Source: Acetofilamentum sp.
Lineage (GTDB): Bacteria; Bacteroidota; Bacteroidia; Bacteroidales; DTU049
Length of the DNA stretch: 32,797 nt
Assembly: GCA_020720525.1 (NCBI GenBank)
Contig: DYON01000003.1
Span: forward strand, 8,257-41,053
Reading direction: 5' to 3'
Shown: one piece after another, positions 1-7,627 of the stretch
Layout: each line of letters opens with the position of its first letter
Numbering within the stretch: position 1 is the stretch's first letter
Notes under the pieces: model-generated
Told to the model about the DNA's origin: nothing
The model's database searches: none
What the model saw: the letters and a program-made list of their open reading frames with translations, nothing else
Made by a program: the position numbers and the translations under genes

Positions 1-285
1 GTTACAATTACCTATCTCGATAGCGCCCGATATTTAGCAATCGACGAGCAAAAACCTACAGCAATCAGTGTTTTTCCAAATCCAGCTCAGAACTTTTTCG
101 AACTAAATGTTTCTCCCAATTTGTTCCCTTTGCAGCTTCAGATCTTCGACGCAATGGGTAGGCTGGTGCTTACTGAAACTGCAACCGAGCAGCGAATCGA
201 TGTTTCGTGGTTGCCAGCTGGTATTTATCAAATTGCACTCAGTAGCAATAGTTTTGCAGCACATGGAAAACTGATAAAACAGTAA
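1..285 (+). CDS. C-terminal fragment of a T9SS-secreted protein
   Basis: The reading frame is open from the first base of the window to a TAA at 283-285, so only the last 94 residues of a longer protein are present. From about residue 20 it has the pattern of a type A T9SS sorting domain (Por secretion tail): a start of the type SVFPNPAQNFFELNV, then LQIFDAMGRLV, then LPAGIYQIAL and a closing basic strand ending GKLIKQ. In this family the tail directs export across the outer membrane and is removed by the sortase PorU. What the missing N-terminal part does cannot be told. No terminator is visible before the next gene, but that gene has its own promoter element. Confidence 0.85.
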   Translation, partial: VTITYLDSARYLAIDEQKPTAISVFPNPAQNFFELNVSPNLFPLQLQIFDAMGRLVLTETATEQRIDVSWLPAGIYQIALSSNSFAAHGKLIKQ

Positions 286-331
286 AAAATGTTAATTCTT
301 CCAACAACAAAATTTCATCACGAAAATTATC

Positions 332-339
332 TAATTTTG
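332..339 (+). promoter_or_regulatory. Bacteroidota -7 element for the lipoprotein at 384
   Basis: TAATTTTG fits the TAnnTTTG consensus of the Bacteroidota primary sigma factor. It lies 44 nt before the ATG, predicting a leader of about 40 nt. No clear -33 TTTG is seen at the usual spacing. Confidence 0.5.
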
Positions 340-383
340 TGAGTTCGATAAAAAAATAAACCAAACCAAAAAACCAAAGACCT

Positions 384-1013
384 ATGAAAAGAACAATCAT
401 TCTGATGTCGGCTATCGTTTCGATGGCATTCCTCGTTTCGTGCGGTGGAAGCAAAAAAGAAGACAAAAAAGACGAAGGCAAAACCGATTCAACCGTTGTT
501 GAAGAAAAACCAGTTGTGAAAGATTTTAAGTATTTCAACGATTTGGCGAAGAATCTTAAAATTGAAGGACTCGAATTAAGTTCAGCAAATTCATCGTCCG
601 ACACAACCGACAAATGGTTTTACTATGGATTCACCATCAAAGACGCCAAAGACAAAGGTGTCGACAAAATTAATATTAATGTAGGCAACGTAAGAAAACT
701 TGGTAATAAAGACGATGTTGTTGTTGCTTCGCTGGCCGATTTCGAAAAAGCGCAGCGCAAAATGGTTGAAAAAGATGGCGTAACTTGCTCCGATTTCAAA
801 GAATGGAAAAATGGAGAAGAAGTGATCTATTACTACACTATCAAAGGCAAATCAGATCAGATGGGTGGACAGAAAAACTATAATCAGTTGTTTGCTAGTT
901 ATGTTTTAGATGATATGTATTTTTCAATGATGGTTAGCGTTTACGACAACACTGCTTCGATGGAAAAAGCTGAAGCAATTCTTGTTCAGATCATGGAAAC
1001 CATGACAAAATAA
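384..1013 (+). CDS. predicted lipoprotein of unknown function
   Basis: The 209-residue product starts MKRTIILMSAIVSMAFLVSC, a signal peptide ending in a lipobox with the lipidated Cys at position 20. A short charged linker rich in Lys, Asp and Glu follows (about residues 22-45), then a globular region of roughly 160 residues with no family I recognise. Acidic and glycine residues after the Cys would favour surface or periplasmic display in Bacteroidota, but this is inference. The gene stands alone, with its own -7 element upstream and an intrinsic terminator at 1034-1061. The ATG was chosen because it places the lipobox correctly. Function unknown. Confidence 0.85.
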   Translation: MKRTIILMSAIVSMAFLVSCGGSKKEDKKDEGKTDSTVVEEKPVVKDFKYFNDLAKNLKIEGLELSSANSSSDTTDKWFYYGFTIKDAKDKGVDKININVGNVRKLGNKDDVVVASLADFEKAQRKMVEKDGVTCSDFKEWKNGEEVIYYYTIKGKSDQMGGQKNYNQLFASYVLDDMYFSMMVSVYDNTASMEKAEAILVQIMETMTK

Positions 1014-1033
1014 TTAAAATACAATTGTATTTG

Positions 1034-1061
1034 AAAAAGCCCTGAAATTCAGGGCTTTTTT
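1034..1061 (+). terminator. intrinsic terminator after the lipoprotein gene
   Basis: The arms AAAAAGCCCTGA and TCAGGGCTTTTT pair around a 3-4 nt loop, and the second arm runs into a T-tract. It lies 21 nt after the stop codon of the gene ending at 1013. Confidence 0.85.
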
Positions 1062-1116
1062 GTTGCTCTTAAATGGAAGAAGCTGAATAGACTTTGCTGG
1101 GATACTTTTGGGATGG

Positions 1117-1220
1117 CGTTGGGTTTAGTCTGGTCGTAAAGCTGGGTTTAGTCTGGTCGTAAAGCTGGGTTTAGTCTCCAGACTAAACCCAACGTTCTCC
1201 CAACAGACAAAACCCAACGT
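1117..1220. repeat. palindromic GGGTTTAGTC repeat cluster, copy A
   Basis: Two perfect 23-bp direct units (1120-1142 and 1143-1165, beginning TGGGTTTAGTCT) are followed by a truncated third unit (1166-1177). After two bases comes its exact inverse complement, AGACTAAACCCA, at 1180-1191. A longer perfect inverted pair of 17 bp joins 1117-1133 to 1178-1194. A decayed inverse copy (AAACCCAACGT) sits near 1210-1220. The core at 1158-1194 (37 bp) is identical to 3551-3587. No coding potential is seen; the shape suggests an extragenic palindromic or REP-like element at the 3' end of the ruvB operon. Confidence 0.85.
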
Positions 1221-1238
1221 CAATCAAGCCCAATAGTA

Positions 1239-2342
1239 CTAGCCCTTTTTTATTATCAAATACTCAATTCTTTGATTCTTTCTAATTAAGCGTTCACGTT
1301 TTTTGGAATTTCTAATTTTGTTTATCTTCTCAAGGGATATAATTGGGACCTTGTCGGAATAATAGCATAGAAAAATCCGAGAAGGGTCAACCCCCTGTCG
1401 AATTAAGTATTTATCAACTACAAGAATCCATTTTGGGGTGAAATTTTCATTTGGATAAGCGCTGTGAAATCTCAGTTCAACTTTTGTCTCAGGATTATTT
1501 TTCAAATACGAAATTATTTTATTGAAAGCATCAAACGAAGTTGTGTCGATATCTGATAGATCATCGGAGAATCGCACTCCCTTAAAAACATCTGGCTTGG
1601 GTTGAGGTTTCTTTTTTGGCATTCTGCTTTTTTCAGGCTTCAAGCGTTTCCCGTCAATAAATGTTTTTTGACTGTGCTTGCGGAAATAGGTTACTTCTTT
1701 CAGTGTGTCATGAGAAAAAGTTTGCCTGATACATGAATACTTCAACGTGTCGTAGAATTCAATAATATGAAAATCTGTGAGTGAGTCAGGCGAATCGCTG
1801 TATGTCCATATTCCTGTTTTTGCGCCATTGTTGAAGGTTCCTCTGGCAAAAAAAACCTCGTTTTCATCAAAGAAAAATGCTGGACCATTCAGAAAATCAT
1901 CCTTGATGAAATAATCGGCAACCACTTTTCCTGAATCATCCATTTTTAACTGCCTGCCTTCCCGGAGGCCGTTTCGGAACTGTCTTATTTCAAATGGTGA
2001 ACCGTCATTATGATAAATAATCCAGAGACTGTCTCTTTTGCCATCTTTCATGTACCATTCGTGAAATAAATTTGCTTCTGATGTCTCTAAATCGAAAGTG
2101 AATAGCAGGTATTTCCCATCAGGTAGCGGAGGTAATGAGTCGGGAAGTCCTGTAAAATACTCAGAAAAATGGTTCCTGTTAACAAATACAAGTCCTTTTG
2201 GTTGATATAATGCCGTAACCGAATCGCCTTTGTAGAGAATTCTTTTGGTGTCAATAATATCGTATCCTTCAATCCAGATTTTCTGGCTGAAAAGGTCGAG
2301 GCTCAAAATAAACAAAACAAATGCTATGAATACAAATTTCAT
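1239..2342 (-). CDS. secreted envelope protein: MORN-like repeats plus a degenerate OmpA-like domain
   Basis: The product has 367 residues. Residues 1-20 form a signal peptide ending FSQ. Residues ~95-190 carry MORN/YwqK-type repeats of the form 'DGSPFEIRQFRNGLREG' and 'GTFNNGAKTGIWTY'. After a basic, proline-rich linker (~235-250), residues ~255-367 look like an OmpA C-terminal domain: a long helix followed by LKNNPETKVELRFHS, then YLIRQGVDPSRIF and a final KNQRIEYLIIKK strand. The canonical peptidoglycan-binding Asp and Arg of that domain are not evident where expected, so binding may be lost or altered. It follows ruvB by 12 nt and is probably cotranscribed from the ruvB promoter. An envelope role is inferred from signal peptide and domains; no specific function can be assigned. 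Confidence 0.8.
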   Translation of the reverse strand: MKFVFIAFVLFILSLDLFSQKIWIEGYDIIDTKRILYKGDSVTALYQPKGLVFVNRNHFSEYFTGLPDSLPPLPDGKYLLFTFDLETSEANLFHEWYMKDGKRDSLWIIYHNDGSPFEIRQFRNGLREGRQLKMDDSGKVVADYFIKDDFLNGPAFFFDENEVFFARGTFNNGAKTGIWTYSDSPDSLTDFHIIEFYDTLKYSCIRQTFSHDTLKEVTYFRKHSQKTFIDGKRLKPEKSRMPKKKPQPKPDVFKGVRFSDDLSDIDTTSFDAFNKIISYLKNNPETKVELRFHSAYPNENFTPKWILVVDKYLIRQGVDPSRIFLCYYSDKVPIISLEKINKIRNSKKRERLIRKNQRIEYLIIKKG

Positions 2343-2354
2343 AGATCAATTGAT

Positions 2355-3395
2355 TTAAAAATCATCAAACAACCTACCATCGGTAATGGGGCGTTTTTTG
2401 CCCAGATGCGAATAGGCCAAAGCGGTCACTTCGCGGCCTCGTGGCGTGCGCATCATATAGCCTTGCTGAATGAGGTAGGGTTCATATACTTCTTCGATGG
2501 TTCCAGCATCTTCGCCAACCGAAGTGGCAATGGTGGTCAACCCAACCGGTCCGCCTTTAAATTTCACGATAATACTTTCCAAAATGCGAATATCCATTTC
2601 GTCGAGACCGTTTTTGTCGATATTGAGAGCGCTAAGCGCATAGTCGGTAATGGGAAGGTCGATATGTCCGTCGCCCTTTATTTGTGCAAAATCGCGAACT
2701 CGCCGAAGCAAGAGGTTGGCAATTCGGGGTGTGCCACGGCTGCGTCTTGATATTTCGGACGAAGCCTTATCGTTGATGGCAATTTTTAAAATTCCCGCCG
2801 AGCGCTCTATAATACTTTTTAGCGTTTCTGAATCGTAATAATCGAGGCGAGCATTGATGCCAAAACGCGAACGCAATGGCGCAGTAAGCAGACCGCTGCG
2901 TGTGGTTGCTCCAATTAAAGTGAAAGGATTGAGCTTAATTTGAACACTTCGAGCATTGGGACCCGATTCAATCATTATATCGATGCGGTAGTCTTCCATG
3001 GCCGAATACAAATATTCCTCTACCACCGAGCTTAAACGGTGAATTTCGTCAATGAAAAGAACGTCGTTGGGTTCGAGCGATGTGAGCAAACCTGCCAAAT
3101 CGCCTGGTTTTTCAATTACAGGTCCGCTGGTAATTTTAATGTTGACACCCATTTCGTTGGCCAAAATATGCGACAATGTTGTTTTCCCAAGTCCTGGAGG
3201 ACCATGAAGCAATGTGTGGTCGAGTGCTTCGCCACGCTTACGGGCTGCATGCACAAAAACAAGTAGGTTGTCAACTACCTGCTTTTGTCCAACAAATTCA
3301 TGAAAATCGGCAGGGCGCAGCACTTTTTCAATTTCGCGCTCCGTTGGGGTGAGACCCAGCCCTTCGGCATCTAAATTTGGATTGATTTCGCTCAT
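2355..3395 (-). CDS. ruvB: Holliday junction DNA helicase RuvB
   Basis: This is a complete 346-residue RuvB, the AAA+ motor that with RuvA drives branch migration of Holliday junctions in the cytoplasm. Visible signatures: N-terminal RPADFHEFVGQ; Walker A GPPGLGKT (residues 65-72); Walker B VLFIDEIHRL; sensor 1 GATTRSG; arginine-finger segment RSRFG; sensor 2 GTPRIANLLLRR; and a C-terminal winged helix with TPRGREVTALAY. Length is normal for the family. I take the ATG at 3395; an in-frame TTG at 3404 lies inside the -7 promoter element and would not be transcribed. The promoter at 3402-3409 implies a leader of only a few bases or none. The MORN/OmpA-like gene follows 12 nt downstream. ruvA and ruvC are not in the window. 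Confidence 0.97.
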   Translation of the reverse strand: MSEINPNLDAEGLGLTPTEREIEKVLRPADFHEFVGQKQVVDNLLVFVHAARKRGEALDHTLLHGPPGLGKTTLSHILANEMGVNIKITSGPVIEKPGDLAGLLTSLEPNDVLFIDEIHRLSSVVEEYLYSAMEDYRIDIMIESGPNARSVQIKLNPFTLIGATTRSGLLTAPLRSRFGINARLDYYDSETLKSIIERSAGILKIAINDKASSEISRRSRGTPRIANLLLRRVRDFAQIKGDGHIDLPITDYALSALNIDKNGLDEMDIRILESIIVKFKGGPVGLTTIATSVGEDAGTIEEVYEPYLIQQGYMMRTPRGREVTALAYSHLGKKRPITDGRLFDDF

Positions 3396-3401
3396 CGGAG
3401 A

Positions 3402-3409
3402 CAAAGATA
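3402..3409 (-). promoter_or_regulatory. -7 element for ruvB, almost touching the start codon
   Basis: Read on the minus strand this is TATCTTTG, an exact TAnnTTTG. Its last base is 7 nt before the A of the ruvB ATG, so the start site should fall within about 3 nt of the start codon. No good -33 box is seen. Confidence 0.55.
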
Positions 3410-3769
3410 ATAATTAATTGTCTGAATACATTGATAGTGAATTATAGAACTTGACCTAAAATGCTTTCAATACTACAATGCATTGTTATGGGGCAAGCGT
3501 AAAGCTGGGTTTAGTCGAAAAGAAGGGCGTTGGGTTTAGTCGAAGATGGGCGTAAAGCTGGGTTTAGTCTCCAGACTAAACCCAACGCCCTTCTTCGACA
3601 AACCCAACTAGCTCTTGCTATCTTAACAAATCTTTCAGCATCAAACGAAGGCTGATCTGAAAGCATTGATAAAAGGAGTTCTTGTGTTGAAAAATAGTTA
3701 TAAAAACGCCTCTCACTCACTTGAAATCTGCCTCAGCATACAATCTGCATCATTGTTAACTATTTTTTA
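3410..3769. other. intergenic region between divergent ruvB and etfB
   Basis: It holds the palindromic repeat cluster described at 3497-3606. The rest (3410-3496 and 3607-3769) is AT-rich sequence with no recognised gene, RNA or terminator. A minus-strand frame beginning near 3720 runs into the repeat and is not accepted as a gene. Confidence 0.6.
3497..3606. repeat. palindromic GGGTTTAGTC repeat cluster, copy B
   Basis: TGGGTTTAGTC occurs at 3506-3516, 3531-3541 and 3559-3569. The last copy is followed by CC and its exact inverse complement at 3573-3584. A 21-bp perfect inverted pair joins 3521-3541 to 3574-3594. The 37-bp core at 3551-3587 is identical to 1158-1194. Another AAACCCAAC lies at the right edge. 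Copies A and B flank the two-gene ruvB operon, one at each end. Confidence 0.85.
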
Positions 3770-3799
3770 TTGGCTGTTTTGAGTAAATGATTAATTTTG
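3770..3799 (+). promoter_or_regulatory. promoter of the etfBA-acyl-CoA dehydrogenase operon
   Basis: TTG at 3770-3772 is 19 nt from TAATTTTG at 3792-3799, matching a Bacteroidota -33/-7 pair. The predicted leader before the ATG at 3828 is about 24 nt. Confidence 0.6.
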
Positions 3800-3827
3800 C
3801 AGATTCAAATTGACAAAAATCAATCAG

Positions 3828-4700
3828 ATGAGTTTTCGTATTGTTGTATTAGCAAAGCAGGTGCCCGATACCCGCAACGTTGGAAAAGATGCCATGAAAG
3901 CCGACGGAACTGTGAACAGGGCTGCCTTACCTGCCATTTTCAATCCCGAAGATCTAAATGCGCTCGAGATGGCTCTGCGTGTAAAAGACCAGATTGATGG
4001 CGCAGAAGTTATTATAGTTACCATGGGTCCCCCCAGAGCTGCCGACATTATTCGCGAATCGATGTATCGTGGTGCCGATAGTGGCATCTTGATTACCGAC
4101 CGCCGATTTGCCGGAAGCGACACTCTTGCCACCAGTTATGCAATCAGCATGGCAGTTCGCAAGTTGTTTCCTGTAAACCTCGTTATTGCTGGCCGTCAGG
4201 CTATCGATGGCGATACAGCTCAAGTAGGACCTCAAGTTGCCGAGAAGCTCAATTTTCCGCAGGTTACTTATGCCGAAAGCATCGAAGCCGTCGATACCAA
4301 TGCTATTACTATTAAGCGTCGTCTCGAACGTGGAATCGAAGTGGTTAAAATGCCATATCCTTCGGTGATAACTGTTCATGGATCTGCTGCTCCTTGCCGC
4401 GCCCGCAATGCAAAGCGATTGCTCAAATTCAAAAAAGCACGCACACTCACCGAACTTCAAGAAGAATCGATGGATTATGGCGATTTGTTCGAAAACCGTC
4501 CTTATCTGCGCATTCAAGAATGGAGTGTCGAAGATATTGAAGCAAATACCGAATATCTCGGACTCGGCGGTTCGCCAACTAAGGTGAAGAAAATCGAAAA
4601 TGTCGTTTTTACAGCCAAAGAATCGTTGGTAATGGAAGGCAACGACGAAGAACTCAACCACCTGATGAAAAATCTCATCGACACACATATTATTGGTTAA
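3828..4700 (+). CDS. etfB: electron transfer flavoprotein beta subunit (EtfB/FixA family)
   Basis: This 290-residue EtfB forms the soluble flavoprotein heterodimer with EtfA, carrying electrons to or from acyl-CoA dehydrogenases. It begins SFRIVVLAKQVPD, the usual start of the family. At residues 127-135 it has DGDTAQVGP within AGRQAIDGDTAQVGP, followed by the KRRLERGIEVVKMPYPSVIT segment. From family knowledge, DGDTxxVGP is typical of Etf proteins of anaerobes that bind NADH through a second FAD (bifurcating group); mitochondrial EtfB has a different sequence there. The protein is somewhat longer than common 250-265-residue versions, mainly at the C-terminus. The ATG at 3828 is preferred over an in-frame TTG at 3810, since the conserved N-terminus begins there. 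First gene of a three-gene operon, 17 nt before etfA. Confidence 0.94.
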   Translation: MSFRIVVLAKQVPDTRNVGKDAMKADGTVNRAALPAIFNPEDLNALEMALRVKDQIDGAEVIIVTMGPPRAADIIRESMYRGADSGILITDRRFAGSDTLATSYAISMAVRKLFPVNLVIAGRQAIDGDTAQVGPQVAEKLNFPQVTYAESIEAVDTNAITIKRRLERGIEVVKMPYPSVITVHGSAAPCRARNAKRLLKFKKARTLTELQEESMDYGDLFENRPYLRIQEWSVEDIEANTEYLGLGGSPTKVKKIENVVFTAKESLVMEGNDEELNHLMKNLIDTHIIG

Positions 4701-4717
4701 ACTAAAAAGAACTGACT

Positions 4718-5740
4718 GTGAACAACGTATTTGTATATTGCGAATTGACCGAAGAGAATTCGGTAGCTGAAGTCAGCATCGAGTTGTGTTCGAAGGGACG
4801 TAAACTGGCCAACGATTTGGGTGTTAAACTCGAAGCGGTGCTTATAGGAAATATGAGCGAAGAAATTGCTTCGCAATTGTCGCCTCTTGGTGTTGATGTA
4901 TTGCATTTAGCTCAAGATAAACGATTCAGCCCCTACACCACAATGCCTCATGCAGCCATTGTTTGTGGTATTTTCCGCAAGGAACAACCCGAAATAGCTT
5001 TGTTTGGTGCTACATCTGTTGGACGCGATTTGGCTCCACGTGTAGCTTCCGAATTGCGCTGCGGACTTACTGCCGATTGCACATCGCTCGAAATTGGCAA
5101 CCACACCGAAGCAAAAACTGGTAAAGAATACACCAATCTGCTCTATCAGATTCGCCCAGCTTTTGGAGGCAATATTATTGCTACCATCATCAACCCCGAT
5201 ACACGTCCACAAATGGCAACTGTTCGCGAAGGTGTGATGAAAAAAGAAATGGTTTCGAACAACTACAACATCGAAGTGAAAAAAGTTGATGCCGAGCAGT
5301 TTCTCAACCCAGCTCATTTTGCAGTTGAAATTATTGAACGTCATATCGAAGCTCAAAAAATCAATATTAAAAATTCCAATATCATTGTTGCCGGTGGCTA
5401 CGGTGTTGGAAGTCGCGAAAATTTCAAGCTTCTTTTCGAATTAGCCGACGCACTTGGCGGCGAAGTGGGAGCATCGCGTGCTGCAGTAGATGCAGGATAT
5501 GTTGAACACGAACGTCAGATTGGTCAAACCGGCGTTACTGTTCGCCCAAAGCTTTATATTGCTTGCGGTATCTCAGGAGCGGTTCAGCATCGTGCAGGTA
5601 TGGCCGAATCGGCAACCATCATCAGTATCAACAACGACCCGAATGCACCAATCAACAATATAGCCGATTATGTTATCAATGGTGAAGTGCAGGACGTTAT
5701 TCCCAAAATGATTAAATATTACAGGTCGAACTCCAAATAA
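4718..5740 (+). CDS. etfA: electron transfer flavoprotein alpha subunit
   Basis: This 340-residue partner of EtfB binds the shuttling FAD. The N-terminal adenine-nucleotide-hydrolase-like domain covers about residues 1-190, with QIRPAFGGNIIATI near 144-157. The C-terminal FAD domain (about 218-330) carries the canonical series: AGGYGVGS, GASRAAVDAGYV (251-262), ERQIGQTG (265-272), PKLYIACGISGAVQH (277-291) and NNDPNAPINNIADYVING. The start is GTG at 4718; no ATG lies close enough to keep the conserved NNVFVYCE beginning. It sits between etfB and the dehydrogenase gene (8-nt gap), so the three are almost surely cotranscribed and form one redox module. Confidence 0.95.
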   Translation: MNNVFVYCELTEENSVAEVSIELCSKGRKLANDLGVKLEAVLIGNMSEEIASQLSPLGVDVLHLAQDKRFSPYTTMPHAAIVCGIFRKEQPEIALFGATSVGRDLAPRVASELRCGLTADCTSLEIGNHTEAKTGKEYTNLLYQIRPAFGGNIIATIINPDTRPQMATVREGVMKKEMVSNNYNIEVKKVDAEQFLNPAHFAVEIIERHIEAQKINIKNSNIIVAGGYGVGSRENFKLLFELADALGGEVGASRAAVDAGYVEHERQIGQTGVTVRPKLYIACGISGAVQHRAGMAESATIISINNDPNAPINNIADYVINGEVQDVIPKMIKYYRSNSK

Positions 5741-5748
5741 AAGCCAGT

Positions 5749-7458
5749 ATGGAAAATTTCTATAACGACAATAAAAACCTGCGCTATCATTTGTTTCATC
5801 CTTTGATGGAGAAAATAGTCAATGTTCGCGAAGACAATTTCGCCGAAAAAGATTTGTACGATTATGCTCCTCAAGATTTCGAAGATGCAATGGACAACTT
5901 CGATAAGGTTCTTGAAATAGTTGGCGAAATTGCAGGCGAAATTATTGCGCCCAATGCCGAAAGTGTCGATCACGAAGGTCCACATATCGACAACAATCGT
6001 GTTATTTTTGCTCGCGGAACCGCCGAAAACCATCAGGCTTTGGTAGATGCAAATTTGGCTGGTATGGCTTTGCCTCGCAAATACAATGGTCTTGGAATGT
6101 CGATTTTACCTTTGGTAATGAGCAATGAGATTGTTTCGCGTGCCGATGCCAGCTTCTCGAATATTTGGGGACTACAAGATTGCGCCGAAACGCTCAACGA
6201 GTTTGCTTCCGAAGAAATTAAGCAAGAAATTTTGCCTCTTTTCAATGTTGGAGCCACTGCCGCCATGGATCTCACCGAACCAGATGCAGGAAGCGATTTG
6301 CAAGCCGTACAACTTAAAGCAACTTTTAGCGAAAAAGACAATACTTGGTATCTCAATGGCGTGAAGCGTTTTATTACCAATGGCGATGCCGATATTTCGC
6401 TCGTGTTGGCTCGCTCCGAAGAAGGAACTACCGATGCTCGCGGTTTGTCGCTCTTTGTTTACGACCGCAAGGCCGATGCAATGACAGTGCGCCGTATCGA
6501 AAATAAGCTCGGAATCAAAGGCTCGCCTACTTGCGAATTGGTATTCCGCAATGCTCCCGCCAAATTGGTTGGCGAACGCCGTATGGGTCTCATCAAATAT
6601 GTGATGTCGCTCATGAACGCCGCACGTATTGGTGTTTCGGCACAAGCAGTAGGTATTTGCGAAGCAGCTTGTCGCGAAGCCGACGTTTATGCACAGGAAC
6701 GCGAACAATTCGGAAAACCAATTGCTCAATTTGCACAGGTTTACGAAATGCTTTCGCTCATGCGCGCCAAAACCGATGCTGCACGCACACTTTTGTATGA
6801 AACAAGCCGCTACGTCGATCTTTACAAGGGATTTAATCATCTTGGCATGCATCGCAAACTCGAAGCCGATGAGCGTAACGACCAGAAGCATTATCAGAAG
6901 CTTTCCGACGTATTTACCCCGATTACAAAACTATTTACAACCGAATACTCCAATCAGGTTTCCTACGATTCGCTGCAGGTTCATGGCGGCTCGGGATATA
7001 TGAAAGATTATCCAGTTGAACGTCTCTACCGCGATGCACGCATTACCAATATTTACGAAGGAACTTCGCAATTGCAGGTTGTTGCTTCAATTCGTGGTGT
7101 CATCAACGGAACATATCAGCAGTGGATGGAAGAAAAAGCGCAAATGAAGGTGAAACCCGAATTGCAATACCTCATGGATACGCTGGTGAAAATGACCGAT
7201 CAGTATGTGAAGACTGCCGAAAAGGTTAAAGAAATCAACAGTGCCGAATTGCTCGATTTTCATGCACGTCGGTTGGTCGAAATGGCTGGTCATATCATCA
7301 TGGGCTACTTGCTTACCTACGATGCCAATCGCGAAGCTGGTTTCACCAAATCGGCCGATATTCTTGTTCGTCATGGTCGTGCGCAAAACATTGCCGCAGC
7401 ACATTACATCAACAATGTAACCGAAAAAGACCTTGGAATGTATATTGTGAGCAAATAG
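5749..7458 (+). CDS. acyl-CoA dehydrogenase, long form with C-terminal extension
   Basis: This 569-residue flavoenzyme introduces the alpha-beta double bond in acyl-CoA, or reduces enoyl-CoA in the reverse direction. Family signatures are clear: AAMDLTEPDAGSDLQAV (around residues 171-187) for FAD and substrate, YLNGVKRFITNGDADIS in the middle domain, EREQFGKPIAQFAQVYEML in the C-terminal domain, QVHGGSGYMKDYPVERLYRDA, and IYEGTSQLQ with the likely catalytic base Glu437. Residues ~455-569 form a C-terminal helical extension, as in the longer acyl-CoA dehydrogenase subfamily. The chain length of its substrate cannot be read from the sequence. The gene directly follows etfA, so this Etf pair is its likely electron partner. 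An intrinsic terminator follows at 7479-7513. Confidence 0.94.
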   Translation: MENFYNDNKNLRYHLFHPLMEKIVNVREDNFAEKDLYDYAPQDFEDAMDNFDKVLEIVGEIAGEIIAPNAESVDHEGPHIDNNRVIFARGTAENHQALVDANLAGMALPRKYNGLGMSILPLVMSNEIVSRADASFSNIWGLQDCAETLNEFASEEIKQEILPLFNVGATAAMDLTEPDAGSDLQAVQLKATFSEKDNTWYLNGVKRFITNGDADISLVLARSEEGTTDARGLSLFVYDRKADAMTVRRIENKLGIKGSPTCELVFRNAPAKLVGERRMGLIKYVMSLMNAARIGVSAQAVGICEAACREADVYAQEREQFGKPIAQFAQVYEMLSLMRAKTDAARTLLYETSRYVDLYKGFNHLGMHRKLEADERNDQKHYQKLSDVFTPITKLFTTEYSNQVSYDSLQVHGGSGYMKDYPVERLYRDARITNIYEGTSQLQVVASIRGVINGTYQQWMEEKAQMKVKPELQYLMDTLVKMTDQYVKTAEKVKEINSAELLDFHARRLVEMAGHIIMGYLLTYDANREAGFTKSADILVRHGRAQNIAAAHYINNVTEKDLGMYIVSK

Positions 7459-7478
7459 CTATAGTCTAAATTCAACTC

Positions 7479-7513
7479 AAAGCTCCTTCGATAATTTTCG
7501 AGGGAGCTTTTTT
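7479..7513 (+). terminator. intrinsic terminator of the etf-acyl-CoA dehydrogenase operon
   Basis: AAGCTCCTTCGA pairs with TCGAGGGAGCTT, with one G-T wobble, and a T-run follows. It lies about 20 nt after the dehydrogenase stop codon. Confidence 0.85.
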
Positions 7514-7574
7514 GTGTCTATACTTTTGATGCACCAATTATTATTCATAATTCCCTTCGTCCTTACGGATGAAA

Positions 7575-7610
7575 ATAAAAAAAGTGCGAAACCACTATGG
7601 CTCCGCACTT
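7575..7610 (-). terminator. intrinsic terminator of the DPP IV gene
   Basis: On the minus strand AAGTGCG at 7604-7610 pairs with CGCACTT at 7582-7588 across a 15-nt loop, followed by a T-rich tract to 7575. It starts 17 nt beyond the stop codon of the peptidase gene. Confidence 0.75.
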
Positions 7611-7627
7611 CTGAATGGTACATGTAA

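Noticed and set aside
1120..1220. CRISPR-like short tandem repeats
   Set aside because: The 23-bp units abut with no spacers and then invert; no cas gene is present.
3396..3404. TTG start giving RuvB three more residues
   Set aside because: The TTG lies inside the -7 promoter element, so it would not be in the mRNA.
3511..3720. Minus-strand frame of 69 codons starting with GTG (SERRFYNYFS...)
   Set aside because: Its second half is the palindromic repeat cluster read as protein, and there is no promoter element or family match. At most a decayed remnant cut by the repeat.
3954..4688. Long antisense frame opposite etfB (244 codons)
   Set aside because: It is the shadow of a well-conserved gene, with Cys/His/Phe-rich low-sense sequence. 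The same applies to antisense frames at 6172-6891, 11745-12518 and 21778-22596.
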